Source: Neurospora tetraspora (lineage: Eukaryota; Ascomycota; Sordariomycetes; Sordariales; Sordariaceae). From it: a stretch of DNA of 64,000 nt. Under the pieces are notes generated by a model, which saw only the letters and a list, made by a program, of their open reading frames with translations, was not told the origin of the DNA and did not search any database. The position numbers and the translations under genes were made by a program. Positions 46,428-57,804 of this stretch are shown in pieces. The DNA is taken from NCBI RefSeq assembly GCF_033439725.1, contig NW_026944389.1, forward strand, positions 2,108,001 through 2,172,000. Direction: 5' to 3'. How positions within the stretch are numbered: position 1 is the stretch's first letter; every line of letters begins with the position of its first letter.

Positions 46428-48599
46428 CTAGTATCGATCACCACGGAACCCACCGCCGCCGCCGCCTCCTCCACCACCACCACCACCACCACCACCACCA
46501 CCATGGCCGCGTCTCCGTCTCCTAGGAGGACCACCCTCAAACGTAGGCAATGGCGCGCCGTCGAATCTCGACCTAGGTTCATCTCCACCGCCACCACCGC
46601 CCCTCCTCGGAGGCGGCTCATCGCGTCCTCCTCCTGAACCACCACCGGGCAGGTACCTATCACCACCACGGGACCGGCCAAATGGAGGGGGAGGCGGCCC
46701 GCCACGACCGCCGTCACCACCACCACCACCACCGCCCATACGACCACGGCGACGCTCCGCCTCACGATGTGGCGGCCTGATCCCGACAAACACCTCCTTT
46801 CCGCGATCGACAAACGAATCGTTGTCCTCGAATGTGTACCGGTTGATCTCGTCCTCGCGGCCCATGTCGCGGTGCCGGTCGCGGGTGTAGAACGACCGCA
46901 TGTTTTGCAGACGGCGCTCTGCGAGCTCGGCGTTAACGGGCCTGTAGAGCAGCGAAGGGTGGGTGCGGGTCGCCTTCATCTCGTCGCCCGTGAGTGCGGG
47001 CTGGGGCACGCGGCCGCCACGGCCACGGGGGCCCGAGGGCGCGCCTTCAATGCCGGGATGTTGCCGGCCGGCAGCGGGACCGGAGGGGATGACTGGAGGG
47101 GGAAGGGGCTCGCGGGCTGTTGAGGATACTGATCCGCGGGTAGCAGAAGCAGCAGCGGCCACAGCCGCTGGCGCCGGCTCGAGCTCGGCGTTAACGAGAC
47201 GGGTGGTAATGTTGCCGTCCTCTTCGTCACGTTCGTAGCGGACTTCCCACCGGGCGAGATTGCCGCGACCGCCTTCGGATTGCTCCGTCTCCGCCCACTC
47301 GTTCACCCGGTCGGGAGGGATGAAATCTACCCACAGCTCCTTGCGATTCCGCTCATTAGGCCAAATCTTTCCGTGGAGAGCGACACGAACGCGCGAGGCA
47401 GCCGCGACGGAGGTGAAGCTGACGAAAGCGTGGGTGCGTATTTGATCGAGATAGAAATCCTTGATGGAGTCTGGATCCGGCAGGCTGCCCGGGGGCGCGG
47501 CGAGCTCTTCGAGGTATTCACGGAGAATGTGAGGGCGGAGCGGTCTCATGAAGTTCTTGATGTATAGCGCTTGGGTGGCGGGGTGTTCGGAGGGGGCAAC
47601 GTCTCGCTCGTCAATATCCATATCGGCCTCGTACTTTACAGCGCTCCGGTCGTACGCTGCCCGTTCGGGGGATTCTTGCTTGAGGTCGGCCTCGGTCTTT
47701 ACACGGTCGCGGGACTCCTCCTCTTGGTCACGATAGTTCGAATCGCGCGGTTCGGAAGCTTCGCGGTGCTGTGGTGCTTCGTGCATCTCAGAAACCTTCT
47801 CTGAGTCGGCTACCTGGGGAATCTCGGGGTGGATAGTGGCGTAGGAAGCGTCTTTCCCGCCCTGCTCGTCATCGAGGGGTAGCACTGTTTCGCCGGGTTG
47901 ACTTTCAAGCCCACTCATGCGCGTATCTTCGTCTTCTTGCTCGGTAGGGCGCGCACGCTTCCTAGACGTTTCTTCCTCAGGAGGGGGACTGCGAGATCTG
48001 CGCTTTCTGCTAGGTGTATCGCTAGTGAGTTCAGGAGCCACGGGTGCAGGTTCGGTAGATACGCTCTCTTCGACCTTCTCTTCCTTTTCTTCAGTTGTGT
48101 CGTCTTTGGTCGCAGGAACATTGTTTGCTTCGGGCGCAGATTCTGCGGCGGACTCTCTTGTCGGCTCGCTTGATTCCTCTTGTTTGACGTCCGGTTCTGT
48201 TTGTGTGGCGTCTTGCGCAATGGTTGACTTCTCTTCGGGAGCAACTGACTCAGGAGCTGGGGTGTCAGAGGCAGCTTCGGGCTGAGGTTCTTGCGAAGGA
48301 GCTTTCACCGGCGACGGGGCAGGGCTGCCGGAGCTCTTTGTGGCCTCATCTTCGGGTGCAGTCTCAACAGGTGCGTCGGTGGCCTCTGCTTCCTGATCCT
48401 GTTCCTTGTCCTGTTCCTTGTCATCCTCCTGCTCCGCCTCTGGGGGTGCGTCTCCTTCTTGCTGCGATGTCTGGGCCTCCTGGTCGTCGACAGTCAAGCG
48501 TTCGACAAGGTCGGCCTTCTTACCGGCCTGGGAGAGCCCGCGGCGCTTGAGCTCTTGACGTAGGTCAACGACTGTAAGCTTGCTCCAGTCAGTCGTCAT
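46428..48599 (-). CDS. SAP-RRM protein, Acinus-like
   Basis: A single exon encodes 723 aa. An N-terminal SAP motif (residues 5-35, WSKLTVVDLRQELKRRG) is followed by a long Glu/Pro-rich disordered region with a nuclear-type SRKRRSRSP segment. An RRM follows at about 343-430 (ALYIKNFMRPLRP, HAFVSFTSVAAASRVRVAL), then a segment resembling the RNPS1-SAP18-binding (RSB) motif of Acinus (541-563, KATRTHPSLLYRPVNAEL). The C-terminus is Gly/Arg-rich with a pure Gly run. Acinus with RNPS1 and SAP18 forms the ASAP complex of splicing and the exon-junction complex. The domain order matches; the ASAP role is inferred. Absence of introns in a 2.2-kb gene is unusual for this window. Confidence 0.85.
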   Translation of the reverse strand: MTTDWSKLTVVDLRQELKRRGLSQAGKKADLVERLTVDDQEAQTSQQEGDAPPEAEQEDDKEQDKEQDQEAEATDAPVETAPEDEATKSSGSPAPSPVKAPSQEPQPEAASDTPAPESVAPEEKSTIAQDATQTEPDVKQEESSEPTRESAAESAPEANNVPATKDDTTEEKEEKVEESVSTEPAPVAPELTSDTPSRKRRSRSPPPEEETSRKRARPTEQEDEDTRMSGLESQPGETVLPLDDEQGGKDASYATIHPEIPQVADSEKVSEMHEAPQHREASEPRDSNYRDQEEESRDRVKTEADLKQESPERAAYDRSAVKYEADMDIDERDVAPSEHPATQALYIKNFMRPLRPHILREYLEELAAPPGSLPDPDSIKDFYLDQIRTHAFVSFTSVAAASRVRVALHGKIWPNERNRKELWVDFIPPDRVNEWAETEQSEGGRGNLARWEVRYERDEEDGNITTRLVNAELEPAPAAVAAAASATRGSVSSTAREPLPPPVIPSGPAAGRQHPGIEGAPSGPRGRGGRVPQPALTGDEMKATRTHPSLLYRPVNAELAERRLQNMRSFYTRDRHRDMGREDEINRYTFEDNDSFVDRGKEVFVGIRPPHREAERRRGRMGGGGGGGDGGRGGPPPPPFGRSRGGDRYLPGGGSGGGRDEPPPRRGGGGGGDEPRSRFDGAPLPTFEGGPPRRRRRGHGGGGGGGGGGGGGGGGGGFRGDRY
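46450..46503 (-). repeat. trinucleotide tract encoding poly-Gly
   Basis: CCR/CCA triplets on the + strand (GGT/GGC on the coding strand) encode a run of about 17 Gly just before the C-terminal GFRGDRY. Length polymorphism would be in frame. Confidence 0.9.
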
Positions 48600-50266
48600 G
48601 TTGACCGTTGATCCAACTGAAATTGGGGTATGTTGTGGCTATTGAAATGACAGCGCAAGGTAAAAATTGGGGTGGAGTTGGCTGTCTTTGCGGTGAATGA
48701 AGCCTGCGGCGAGCTTGGGACGGGACTTTTTTCAAGCAGCAGCATTGGAGCCACCCACACCACGGCACCCACTGTGGTCGGCACCCCGACGCTCGGACTC
48801 CCCACCGTCCCTAGGCGCAAAACGAGTGGTCGCCCCACGGCAAACGGAGGACAGGGTCCCCTCAGCTCCCCTGTCACGCCCCATTACCTAAGCACTGCCC
48901 CACAGTACGTACCTCCTTAGCTTCTCTGCATCCACAACGGTGACGTCGGTCATAGATTTCGAACAGAACAATGGCTTGAAACCATCAACCACTCTGCAAT
49001 TGCATGGCTGTATCGTGGTGTGAGCCCTCAACTTCCACATCACATCTACAAAAATAAACCAATTGTAAATCCTATATGTCGACAAATTCGTCAGGTGTTT
49101 CATGTCCCTTGTGCCCTGACCTGGGGAACCCTTAGACATTACTCGACTGCATTGTCCAACCGTCCGGGCCAGGGATGAATTGAGCATTCAAGATGTTGCT
49201 CAAACTGGAAGCGTATGTGGATAGACGACTCATCGCTTCAAAAATATTCAGAACTCATCCCATCTCAGTCGTCGAGAGTTGGGCATCAGGATGGTGACAC
49301 AGGCAGCTGCCTTAAGTCCCGTCAGCATCAATGCTCGGAAGTATCGTTGTACCTGGCAGCGGGAAGGACAGAACACGAACCGAGCCGAGATGGAAGGAGC
49401 TACCAAATCGGCAGGCACACAGCCTTGTTAGTCGAGTAGATGGAAGGAGAGGTCGAATGGGATGCAGCCGGACCGCATCGATCGTGACTTCCCAATTGTC
49501 CAGGCAACCGACTGGGTGGCACCTTCTCATTGAACCGCGTTGACCGCACCTCGACCAAAAAAATCAGCCACTCGTTCGGGTTGGGCGCCGAGGTCGTCAA
49601 GTCAAGAGTTCCAACGGAGTCGTGAGGCTATCCTGTCATCGCCGAACCAATTATAAATTTCGTCCCTACACCTCTCTTGACGTGCGGCGTTGAAGACATC
49701 TCATCGGGTGTTGGATGCGTGGTGCCCAAGCTTTGGCCGCACAACATCGATGTCGATGCGGGCATTGCGGAAAGCTTTTTACCTTATGCTTGTCCCTCCC
49801 CGACACTGTCACTGAAGAAGGACAAACAAAGCTCACTTCCTGGTTTCATCCAGGTTGCCGGCCAAAAGCGCTCTTTCATCTAGACTACAGCATTGTTTTC
49901 ATTGTTCCGACTTCGAGACAAAGAAAACCCCAACTCCCAATCCGGACGGGACAGGAGGACCCCTCTTCAAAGCGGACTGCTCACAACTCGCCCATCCGCA
50001 TACACTCCAGCTGTCTCCCGGCTCTCAACCCCGTCGAGCATCGTCTCTCGAACAAGGAAATCAACTGCAAGAGCACTTCCCTTGACCCTCACATCCCCAC
50101 TTTGTATCGCTTCGATCACCCTTCGATTTTGACCTACGGTCTTCTCTTCACTTTCACCTCACCCAAGTTTCACATCTCATCAGAGAGTTCCGCGGAGCCT
50201 GGCGTTCTTTGAGCTTTTCCCCGTCATTCCTCCTTTTCTGTTCCCGTTCCCTCTTTTTTCTTCAAC
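48600..50266. other. divergent intergenic region
   Basis: This 1.67-kb region lies between the Acinus-like gene and the unrecognised 446-aa gene and holds both promoters. The last 350 bp before 50267 are pyrimidine- and A-rich, leader-like sequence. No gene is seen. Confidence 0.6.
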
Positions 50267-51677
50267 ATGAAAACCTCACCTCGAAAGTCAGGAACCCAGC
50301 GCTATGCGCCCTACCAAACACGCACAAGAAATATGCGACCTTCTGCGATGGCCACTCCCAGCCCCACTATCACCGACGCCGACGGTGATGTCGACATGTA
50401 TCTACTCCAAGCCCAGCTAGGCATCAGCTCGCCAAGCTTCACCGAGTTCTATTTTACCCCGGATGATGACAGCAGCGCAAAACTGGAGCTTCGTGGAGGT
50501 TATGTTGCTCCTGGAAGACAGACTACCCCTCGGAGGAAGCCAAAGGATTTGGTTTACCCCACCATCGAGGTGGCCATATCGCCCTCCACCAAAGGATCCG
50601 AGACTGATGAGGCGGATTTCGATGAGGAAGACGAGTCCGAGAACGATTACGATGATGACAGCGCCGACGATAACGATATTGATGACAACCGGGGTTATCA
50701 TAGCGGCCACACCCAAACGACCAGCAGGCGCTTGACGCGTGAGACGTCTCGCAATCCGGCGTATAGCACCAACAGTAACTGGGACCAATATGAAGAAGTC
50801 CCTCGCCATCTTCAAGACTATGCCATGGTCATAAAGCGTGTCTCTGGATACGAGGACTGGAATGAGGAGCAACGTCATCTCCACAAACTCATCTTTCTAA
50901 GAGGCCTTCACCCGGTGATGCCAGCTTCATGGCGATGGAGCTACAAGATGTGGGGTATCGCTGAGGGCAACCTCACTCATGTCTTCGCGCCAGAGGATAG
51001 CAGGAAGGAGGTTATTATCAAGGCCTATGGGAATGAACTTGCTGGTACGTATGCTACTCCAACTTCCATCTCTGTCTTCTGCCAATTTATGCTGACTAGC
51101 TTGCTGTCCTTTAGCCTGTAAAGCACTCGAATCGGTGTTCCTTTGCACCCAGCACATCTTGGACTTTGAGAGGCTTGGTCAGCGCGAACTGATGGGGCCA
51201 TACACCGCGAAAACCATCAGCCGCTATTGGAGATGGGCTTTGAAAGATGCAGGGCTGGACAAGTGCAAGTTTCCTCCGCTGCTTCTGGTGCTGGAGTACG
51301 AATACTCCCGCAGGAAAGATTTTGCCCATGAGATTTCTGATAGTGTAAGGAAGAGGGTAGAGGACGTTGCCCAGCGTTGGCGTGAGGTGCTCATGGACGA
51401 GGACACTGGGGAGTACGTTGCGGAACCGCCTACCATCTTTGTTTTCACCGTGGTTCAACACACCCTCGTGCTGTCCACTTACGATGCCGCATCGCCAGAA
51501 CAAGGCGTCGTGCAGATCGAGAGAGTCGAGTTCAACGCGAGAGGGCTTTGGCTGTGGAACTCACTGACCGTCGCTATCGCTGTTCACATGGCTCGGGATA
51601 CATTGATGAGGGCATGGAGATATGGATTCATTGGTGAAGTTCGACGCCAGAGAAGCAAGAAGGATCCTGATTTCTGA
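50267..51677 (+). CDS. conserved-looking protein of unknown function, acidic N-terminal region
   Basis: Two exons, 50267-51044 and 51115-51677, give 446 aa, joined in phase 1 (GTACGT donor, TTTAG acceptor). I do not recognise the family. The N-terminal 110 residues are basic and Pro/Thr-rich (MKTSPRKSGTQRYAPYQTRT), followed by an acidic tract at about 112-140 and a globular C-terminal domain from about 165. That domain is rich in Trp and charged residues (WRWSYKMWGI, SRYWRWALKDAGL, LWLWNSLTVAIAVHMARDTL). There is no signal peptide or transmembrane segment. The acidic tract with basic N-terminus suggests a nuclear protein. Steady codon use and clean splicing make it a real gene. Confidence 0.82.
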
Positions 51678-54600
51678 GATGACGGGCGGGCAAACGCATG
51701 GTTTGGCGTTGGTGATTTGGCGTTCAAGGCTTTCGCAATTTCAGTTTTTCACGTCTTTTCTCATGAACATCTCTTTGTAACGGAAGGATCTAATTTGCTT
51801 GCTTCGAAGATACCCTGCTACGGTTATTGCTGTTCTATCACACCCGGAATTTCTCTCTCCACATATACCTGCTTTGTGTTCTCGTGGGTTTGCAAGCAGT
51901 TCTCCGTTTTACTACGCGCAAAAACCTGGTCAAAGGTTCATGAGGTCGAGGAAGGTTGCCTTTCGATTATTCTATCAACTGATAGTTTGCTGGGGAAATA
52001 TGGTGGGGCATTGTTTTAAGGCCTGTTGCCTATGTTTCCCTGTATGTTCGATGGGTTATTTCTCTCACAAGATTTGTTTAGGTACTATAATTTGCCCACA
52101 ACTCTCCAAATGACAAGTGGTGTTGATATGGAAAGCTTCGTTCTGTTCGGATTGTTCATAGGAAGCTACATACCGACAAAGTGAGAGTCTGAACATCGAT
52201 GTTTGCCAATGCACATGTAATATAAAGTAGTCAACATAAGTGATTGCTCAAACATAGTGGATTCCCTCAATGATTCCACAACCCTCATCCTAGGTACGTT
52301 CTAGGTAGTGCATCGTAACGAATTTTTCTTCAGAATTGCAGCACAAGACGTCAACAAATACGAAGCCAATCACTGGATTGGTGATTATGCGCCGGATTCC
52401 TAATCGTACCGGGAAGCATGCCGGTTGGTTGGTTGGAAGACTTCAACAGGATCAACGAGCCGAGGTGTTTTTAGGAACTGCGGAGGGTGTCTGGGAATAT
52501 CGTTGATGAAAAGCTCCACCATATCGATCAAAGATCTATCGAGATAGCGAACCGAATCACACCGGATAGTGGGCGGGAGGACCTTTGTTTCTCTACTGGT
52601 CAGTCAAAAGGTAGACAGAGTCATGACATGGCGTCAAGCCTTCGTTAGTGTACGTATGTAGTTGGGTGCTGATCAACATGCATCAGAAGATCACGGATCC
52701 GGCCGAGCGAGCCTCAATTCGCACGTGGTCGAAGTGGTGTCTCCCGTCTTCTGTCAAGCGTCAACGAAAAAGGCTTCCGGTCTCCGGATCGGATGGGATG
52801 TTGACGTTTTCCTAGGGACTTCGGAAAACAATCCACATGGAGAGTGGAGTTCGGAGATGGTACCAAGTGGGCCGAGAGATAATGGAACTGATCCGAACCG
52901 ATCCTCGTGCTAAGATGGAACTGATGCGGAATTGAAAAAAAGGCTTGGCAAATACTACGGCTGTACGGGTCCACAGAACCCCGATCATGGAATGATCTCC
53001 CTTTTTCGGGGCTATCGCTATCAGATCGTCGGCTGCCGGGGGTGGATGAGGTGATTGGTGTACTATCGGTCAGAAGATTAGATCACGTCGCTCAGGGGAT
53101 GAGTAAAAATAGACTGTTCTCTTTTTGTCTGGACTGGGGTTGTAGTGTATTCGCAGTTGAGCAAGAGTGGCAGTCGGTTGAAGTAAAGAGAGTGAGTGAG
53201 CTTGTAGTCGACGTAAGATTGTAGTGATGATTTCAACTTTCAGTGAGCTTTGAAGGGAGGTTGAACACTTTGCAAACTCATGGGAGTGTACTGAAGGTGA
53301 GTTGATGACGAGGTTAACGAGCTCGTAACCCGGAGGCAAAAGTCCTTTCCATCACATGAACGGGGAGCACTGCTGTTTTACATAATATTGGCTGACCACC
53401 TTGAACTGTCGTGGACTGTCGTGGACTGTCCAATCTTGGTAAGGTTGTACGAGAGGAGATGTATGGTGTCCTGGATGTATGCACGATAGGCCGATCAGGG
53501 GAGTGCCAAGGTTATCTGATTGAGGCGGTCGAGGCGGGAGTCTTCCCATCATCAAAGCGATGCCTACCAAACTCCGAGCCCGACCTTGGTACGTAGCACC
53601 GCGACTGTTCGCATCGTACTGAGTCTGATCTCGTGGTCCGTAACGTGAGTAAATGTCCGCGGTAGAGCAGGCCCGAACGGAAAGATATGATGTGTTCGGC
53701 GGGGGTGGGTGTTGCTTCAAAACCTCACGAGTAGGAAAAGAAACCCCAATGTACACCTCTACATGGATATAAAATGTTAGCTTGGTTTTTGCGGGTGGCA
53801 AAGAACCTTCAATTCTGCACAAGAAATTGCTTTCTTGCCGTTTGCCTTTTCCCTGTTTCTTGTAGGACTGCCGTACGGAGCTAACATTTTACATCCATGC
53901 AGAGGTGTAAATAAACGAGAGTTGACAGCGGCGCATTATGTAAAAATACAGAGTAAAATTGGCCGGATTACAGACCCGTCGCTGCGTTCCCGTACCCAAG
54001 GCACGCATCAAGGAACCCCGGTCATTCTCATCTAAGCCCTGTCTGCTGACATTGCGCGGGCTTTGATTGGCCAGATTGAGGGTATCTTGTGGGTCACTTA
54101 TTCCCTTGCGGCATCTCCCCAAGTCGACCAGTGACACTGGGCCTGCAAAAGGGCCTTTCTCATCCTGTAGCCAGCCCAATTCCACGTCCCATGATCTCAA
54201 ATCAGGTCTCCCGAACAAATGCGGGTTTGATTTTTGTTGTGCAAAATCCTATCTGTGTCGTTCTGTAAAATCAAACCACGTTGTTCTATTGTGGCCCTCC
54301 TCCAGGCTAAGACACTGTCGAACCTTCCTCCCTCCCAGACGCGTTTGTCCTCGGCAACGACTAGCAACAACCCCTGGGTGAACCTTCCAACCGTCTCTCA
54401 GCCCTTTGGTCGCCAGGATTATCCGTAGATCAGATAACAGATCTGTGGAGCAGTGGAGTAGTAATCAGAAGCACAACAGAGACTCTTGAGGCAAAGGGGG
54501 AAGGATATGCAGACATTCGTCTGTCCACTCACCTAGAAGACGCAAAAAGACAGAAACGTTGCCTTTTCTGTCCACCAACCCTTTTGCTCCATCTCCCCAT

Positions 54601-55177
54601 CTGTCACCTCGGATCCCAACCGACTTCGCCATCCTCGTGCACTCTACTGGAGTACACAACCGTCCAGGTCTTGCCACCAGCGCGAACTCGCTCGTACCAC
54701 AACCGGACTCCCTGTCCAAGCCTTTTCTTCCAGCATAACCAACTCCTGATTCAGCGGCACCCTGCTGCCGTCTGTAGCACCGGCTTTCTCTGGCCATTTT
54801 CCCCATCAGTCGTCTGTTTCGGACACCCAACACGTGCTGTTCTCCTGGTACAAACGCTCGGTACTGGCCAAGATCCCGCCTGATCGTTAGCGGATATTGC
54901 CCAGAGATTGGGGTGGCTTACTTGTCATCCAAGTACAACTCCAACGATCGATCTTGGCATGTGTTTGACCGCCGACCTCGATACCGTTTCCACCACTTGA
55001 CGATCACGGAGCGACATCGAAGCCAGCCTGCGCAACCTCGAGACTCCCGGCGACGTACAGCATCCACTTTCTTTCGAGCAGGCTTTCAACACATTGTGTC
55101 CCTTCTCAAGACGGATAACTAGCCTTCAGCAAACGTATCGTTAGATTGAGATCGAAACACAAACACATCGAGAAGGA
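51678..55177. other. 3.5-kb intergenic region, sre upstream region
   Basis: No gene is supported. The largest open frame (53352-53822, -) has no recognisable similarity. The region contains a GATA core in AGATCAGATAACAGATCT (about 54428-54447), a short tandem repeat of GTGGACTGTC at about 53411-53430, and leader-like C/T-rich sequence from 54580 to 55130. A long spliced or unspliced sre 5' leader is possible. Confidence 0.55.
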
Positions 55178-57047
55178 ATGGCATTGCCGGATGACACTCG
55201 CCTTATGAATAACCAAACTTCCACCGAAAGTAACTCAGCACCTGGCCGTACGGCCCTTCCATCAAGGCCACCCCCAATGACCCAAAGTAACGAGCCCCCG
55301 AAGCACGAGTCAACCGGTCCGGTTGACGAGGCGTCTTCCAAGTCCAAATCCGGGCCCTCGCCGAATTCAAAGAAAGCGGGGCATGCTGCACAGAGCCCAT
55401 CTGGTCGCAAGAAGTCTCCAAAAACTCTATACTCCCAACCAGCACAATCTTCAACCGAGACCGTAGGGGTGGTAAACGTTGCAACGCTGGGACTTGTGCC
55501 TTCTGTTCAAGGTCATGCAGGTCAAGTCTGCAGGTATGGATATTCCTTTCCTATTGATTGAATCTGAAGCGCTAACGGCTGAGTAGCAATTGTGGTACAA
55601 CACATACTCCTCTTTGGCGAAGATCCCCTCAAGGAGCCATCATTTGCAATGCTTGCGGACTGTACCTAAAGGCGCGTAACGCGGCTCGCCCCGCCAACAT
55701 AAGGCGCCCCCCGAGTGTGATGGCGAGCAATGTTAGGCAGGCCCCGACCAAGTTGTCCCCCAAAGCAACTGCACCGTTATTGCCGAGCAACCCGGGAGCA
55801 ACATATGTGGCCGCCGATCAGACGCCGTCAGGATCGTGCCCTGGAGGCGGAAGATGCAACGGCACAGGTGGTGCGGAGGGGTGTGGTGGTTGCCCCGCAT
55901 ATAACAACCGTGTTTCCAAGAGTGCCAGTCTCGACGTTCTGAAATGTCAGGGCGCAGCAGCCGCGTCTTGCAAGAAACCTCAAGCAGCAGAGGGCAGTGG
56001 GGAAGAACCGACCGAGGTGGATATCACCGCCTTACACGTACAGTCGCAAAACACCACCGTTGTCATTGCTTGCCAAAACTGCGGCACTACCATTACTCCG
56101 CTCTGGCGAAGGGATGAAGCCGGTCATACCATTTGCAATGCGTGTGGTAAGTGCATGAACCTACTGTCCAGACAACTAGGAATGGGATGAAATATGCTAA
56201 CCTGACTGAAGGTCTCTACTACAAGTTGCATGGCGTGCATCGGCCAGTGACCATGAAAAAGGCAATAATCAAACGGAGAAAACGGGTGATTCCTGCCGCC
56301 GGAGGTGAGACAGGGAATGAGCCAAGTGAGGCTCCAGATTCACCACCCCCGGCACCGGAACCTCCGATGGAGAAGGGTACGGTCAACGAAGATGGATCTG
56401 TTAATCTCGGAATCCGTCGACGTCCAGTACGACCATTGACCCTCGTGCCTGAGGATGAATTGCGACGAAACAGACAGGCATCACCGCTGTCTTCAGCCGA
56501 CTTGGGACAGTATCACTCATCTCATATGAATCACGGAGCTCGTGAATCTCTCACTTATGAGAATCGGCTGGCCCCAATTCATTCATTGGCGCTCCCGGTT
56601 GATCGACAATCGTCCCTATCACCAGCATCATTCCTATCCCCATCAAGGAAGCGGTCGATATCCGCTGTGGAGAACGAATCTTCTACTCATAATGACAATG
56701 AAAGTCATAAGCGTTTGTCATCCATCAAATCCATTCTCAATCCGATGCCGAGTTCCGAGATGCACCGAGAGGCCTCGCCGGCAGACCAGTTACGGATGCA
56801 ACAGCCCTCCCGGTCCCCAGCCATGAGCAGCCTGACTCCAGCACCCAGCCCAGGATCATTCTCAAACAGCACGGTCATCGGTACACCAACATCAGCCCCG
56901 ACCATGCGGAGTGGTTCAAGGGATCCTCTTAGTGATGGTGAGCGGCTCAAGGCAGAGCGAAGGGCAGCGTTGGAGCGCGAGGCCGAAATGATGAGAAAGT
57001 TGCTGGCCGCAAAGGAAAGAGAGCTCGCCGAATTGGGTTATGATTAA
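55178..57047 (+). CDS. sre: GATA-type repressor of siderophore synthesis and iron uptake
   Basis: Three exons, 55178-55533, 55587-56146 and 56212-57047, give 583 aa. Two C-X2-C-X17-C-X2-C GATA fingers are visible: Cys118/121/139/142 ([14 protein letters not shown]) and Cys281/284/302/305 ([14 protein letters not shown]). Between them lies the Cys-rich region (Cys203, 209, 218, 221) that senses iron in SREA/URBS1 proteins. The C-terminus is a basic coiled-coil segment ([18 protein letters not shown]). This arrangement defines the SRE/SreA/Urbs1 iron regulators, which repress siderophore genes when iron is replete. Both introns cut within fingers: intron 1 after Cys118, intron 2 after Cys305. 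Intron 2 ends in AAG. Confidence 0.96.
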
Positions 57048-57804
57048 TATGCGGAGGCTGAAAAAGCGCATTCTGTGATTTTGAGGGATACTTACGGAGT
57101 TACTTGGGAGAGCATACCCTTGGGTTTTGACTGTTGTATAGATAGATAGCAACGGAAGGCATAGTCTTTCTGAGGAAAGCCGAACATTACCTGGACACAA
57201 AGTTTGTGTTACAAAATCCTCTCCAGGCTTGGTAGTTTTGTATCTGTTCGTCGAATTCACTGGGCTTGATTTCTATGGTAAAAGCCATCTCGTCGCTGTA
57301 CCCCTTAACTGCATCCCCTATTTGCAACACCCTGCTATGGTGAAGCTTAATGCGGCAATTGAAGTTTCAGAGTTGACGGAAAGCCCCTGCCTTGACAGGC
57401 CGCCGCAGGCGTGACATGGGCTACGTCAGCGTCGTAGGGCGGAGCTTCCACGTTGCCGCGCGTTTGGGCCCGGTTTAGTGGACGATGTACCCCGGCTCAG
57501 GCGCATCGTTAGGGACCACCCGACCCTCCTGTGAGGCTGTGACCGGCCGCCAACCTCCACAGATTCCTGACCTTGAGCTTCGATTGTTCCAGGCAACACT
57601 TTTACACTATCCTTACAACATCTTTCGTCGCGACGTCAAGTACCACCTCTACGTGGTCATATCTCTATCTACAATCGCGCGACTCTCCGAGACTCGATCC
57701 CGATCGATTGCCTGACCACACCGAATTCGCCAGATCGCAACCATTTCCTCCGTCTTTCTATCAACCTTTGCGACGCATTCGCTTTAAAATACCACAACGC
57801 CAGG
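57048..57804. other. intergenic, sre 3' region and tvp15 promoter
   Basis: This 0.76-kb spacer lies between co-oriented genes. Its last 200 bp are rich in C and T, like a 5' leader. No gene is seen. Confidence 0.65.

Noticed and set aside
53352-53822. 156-codon open frame on the minus strand upstream of sre
   Set aside because: No recognisable domain, no splice partners and a composition like random spacer sequence.
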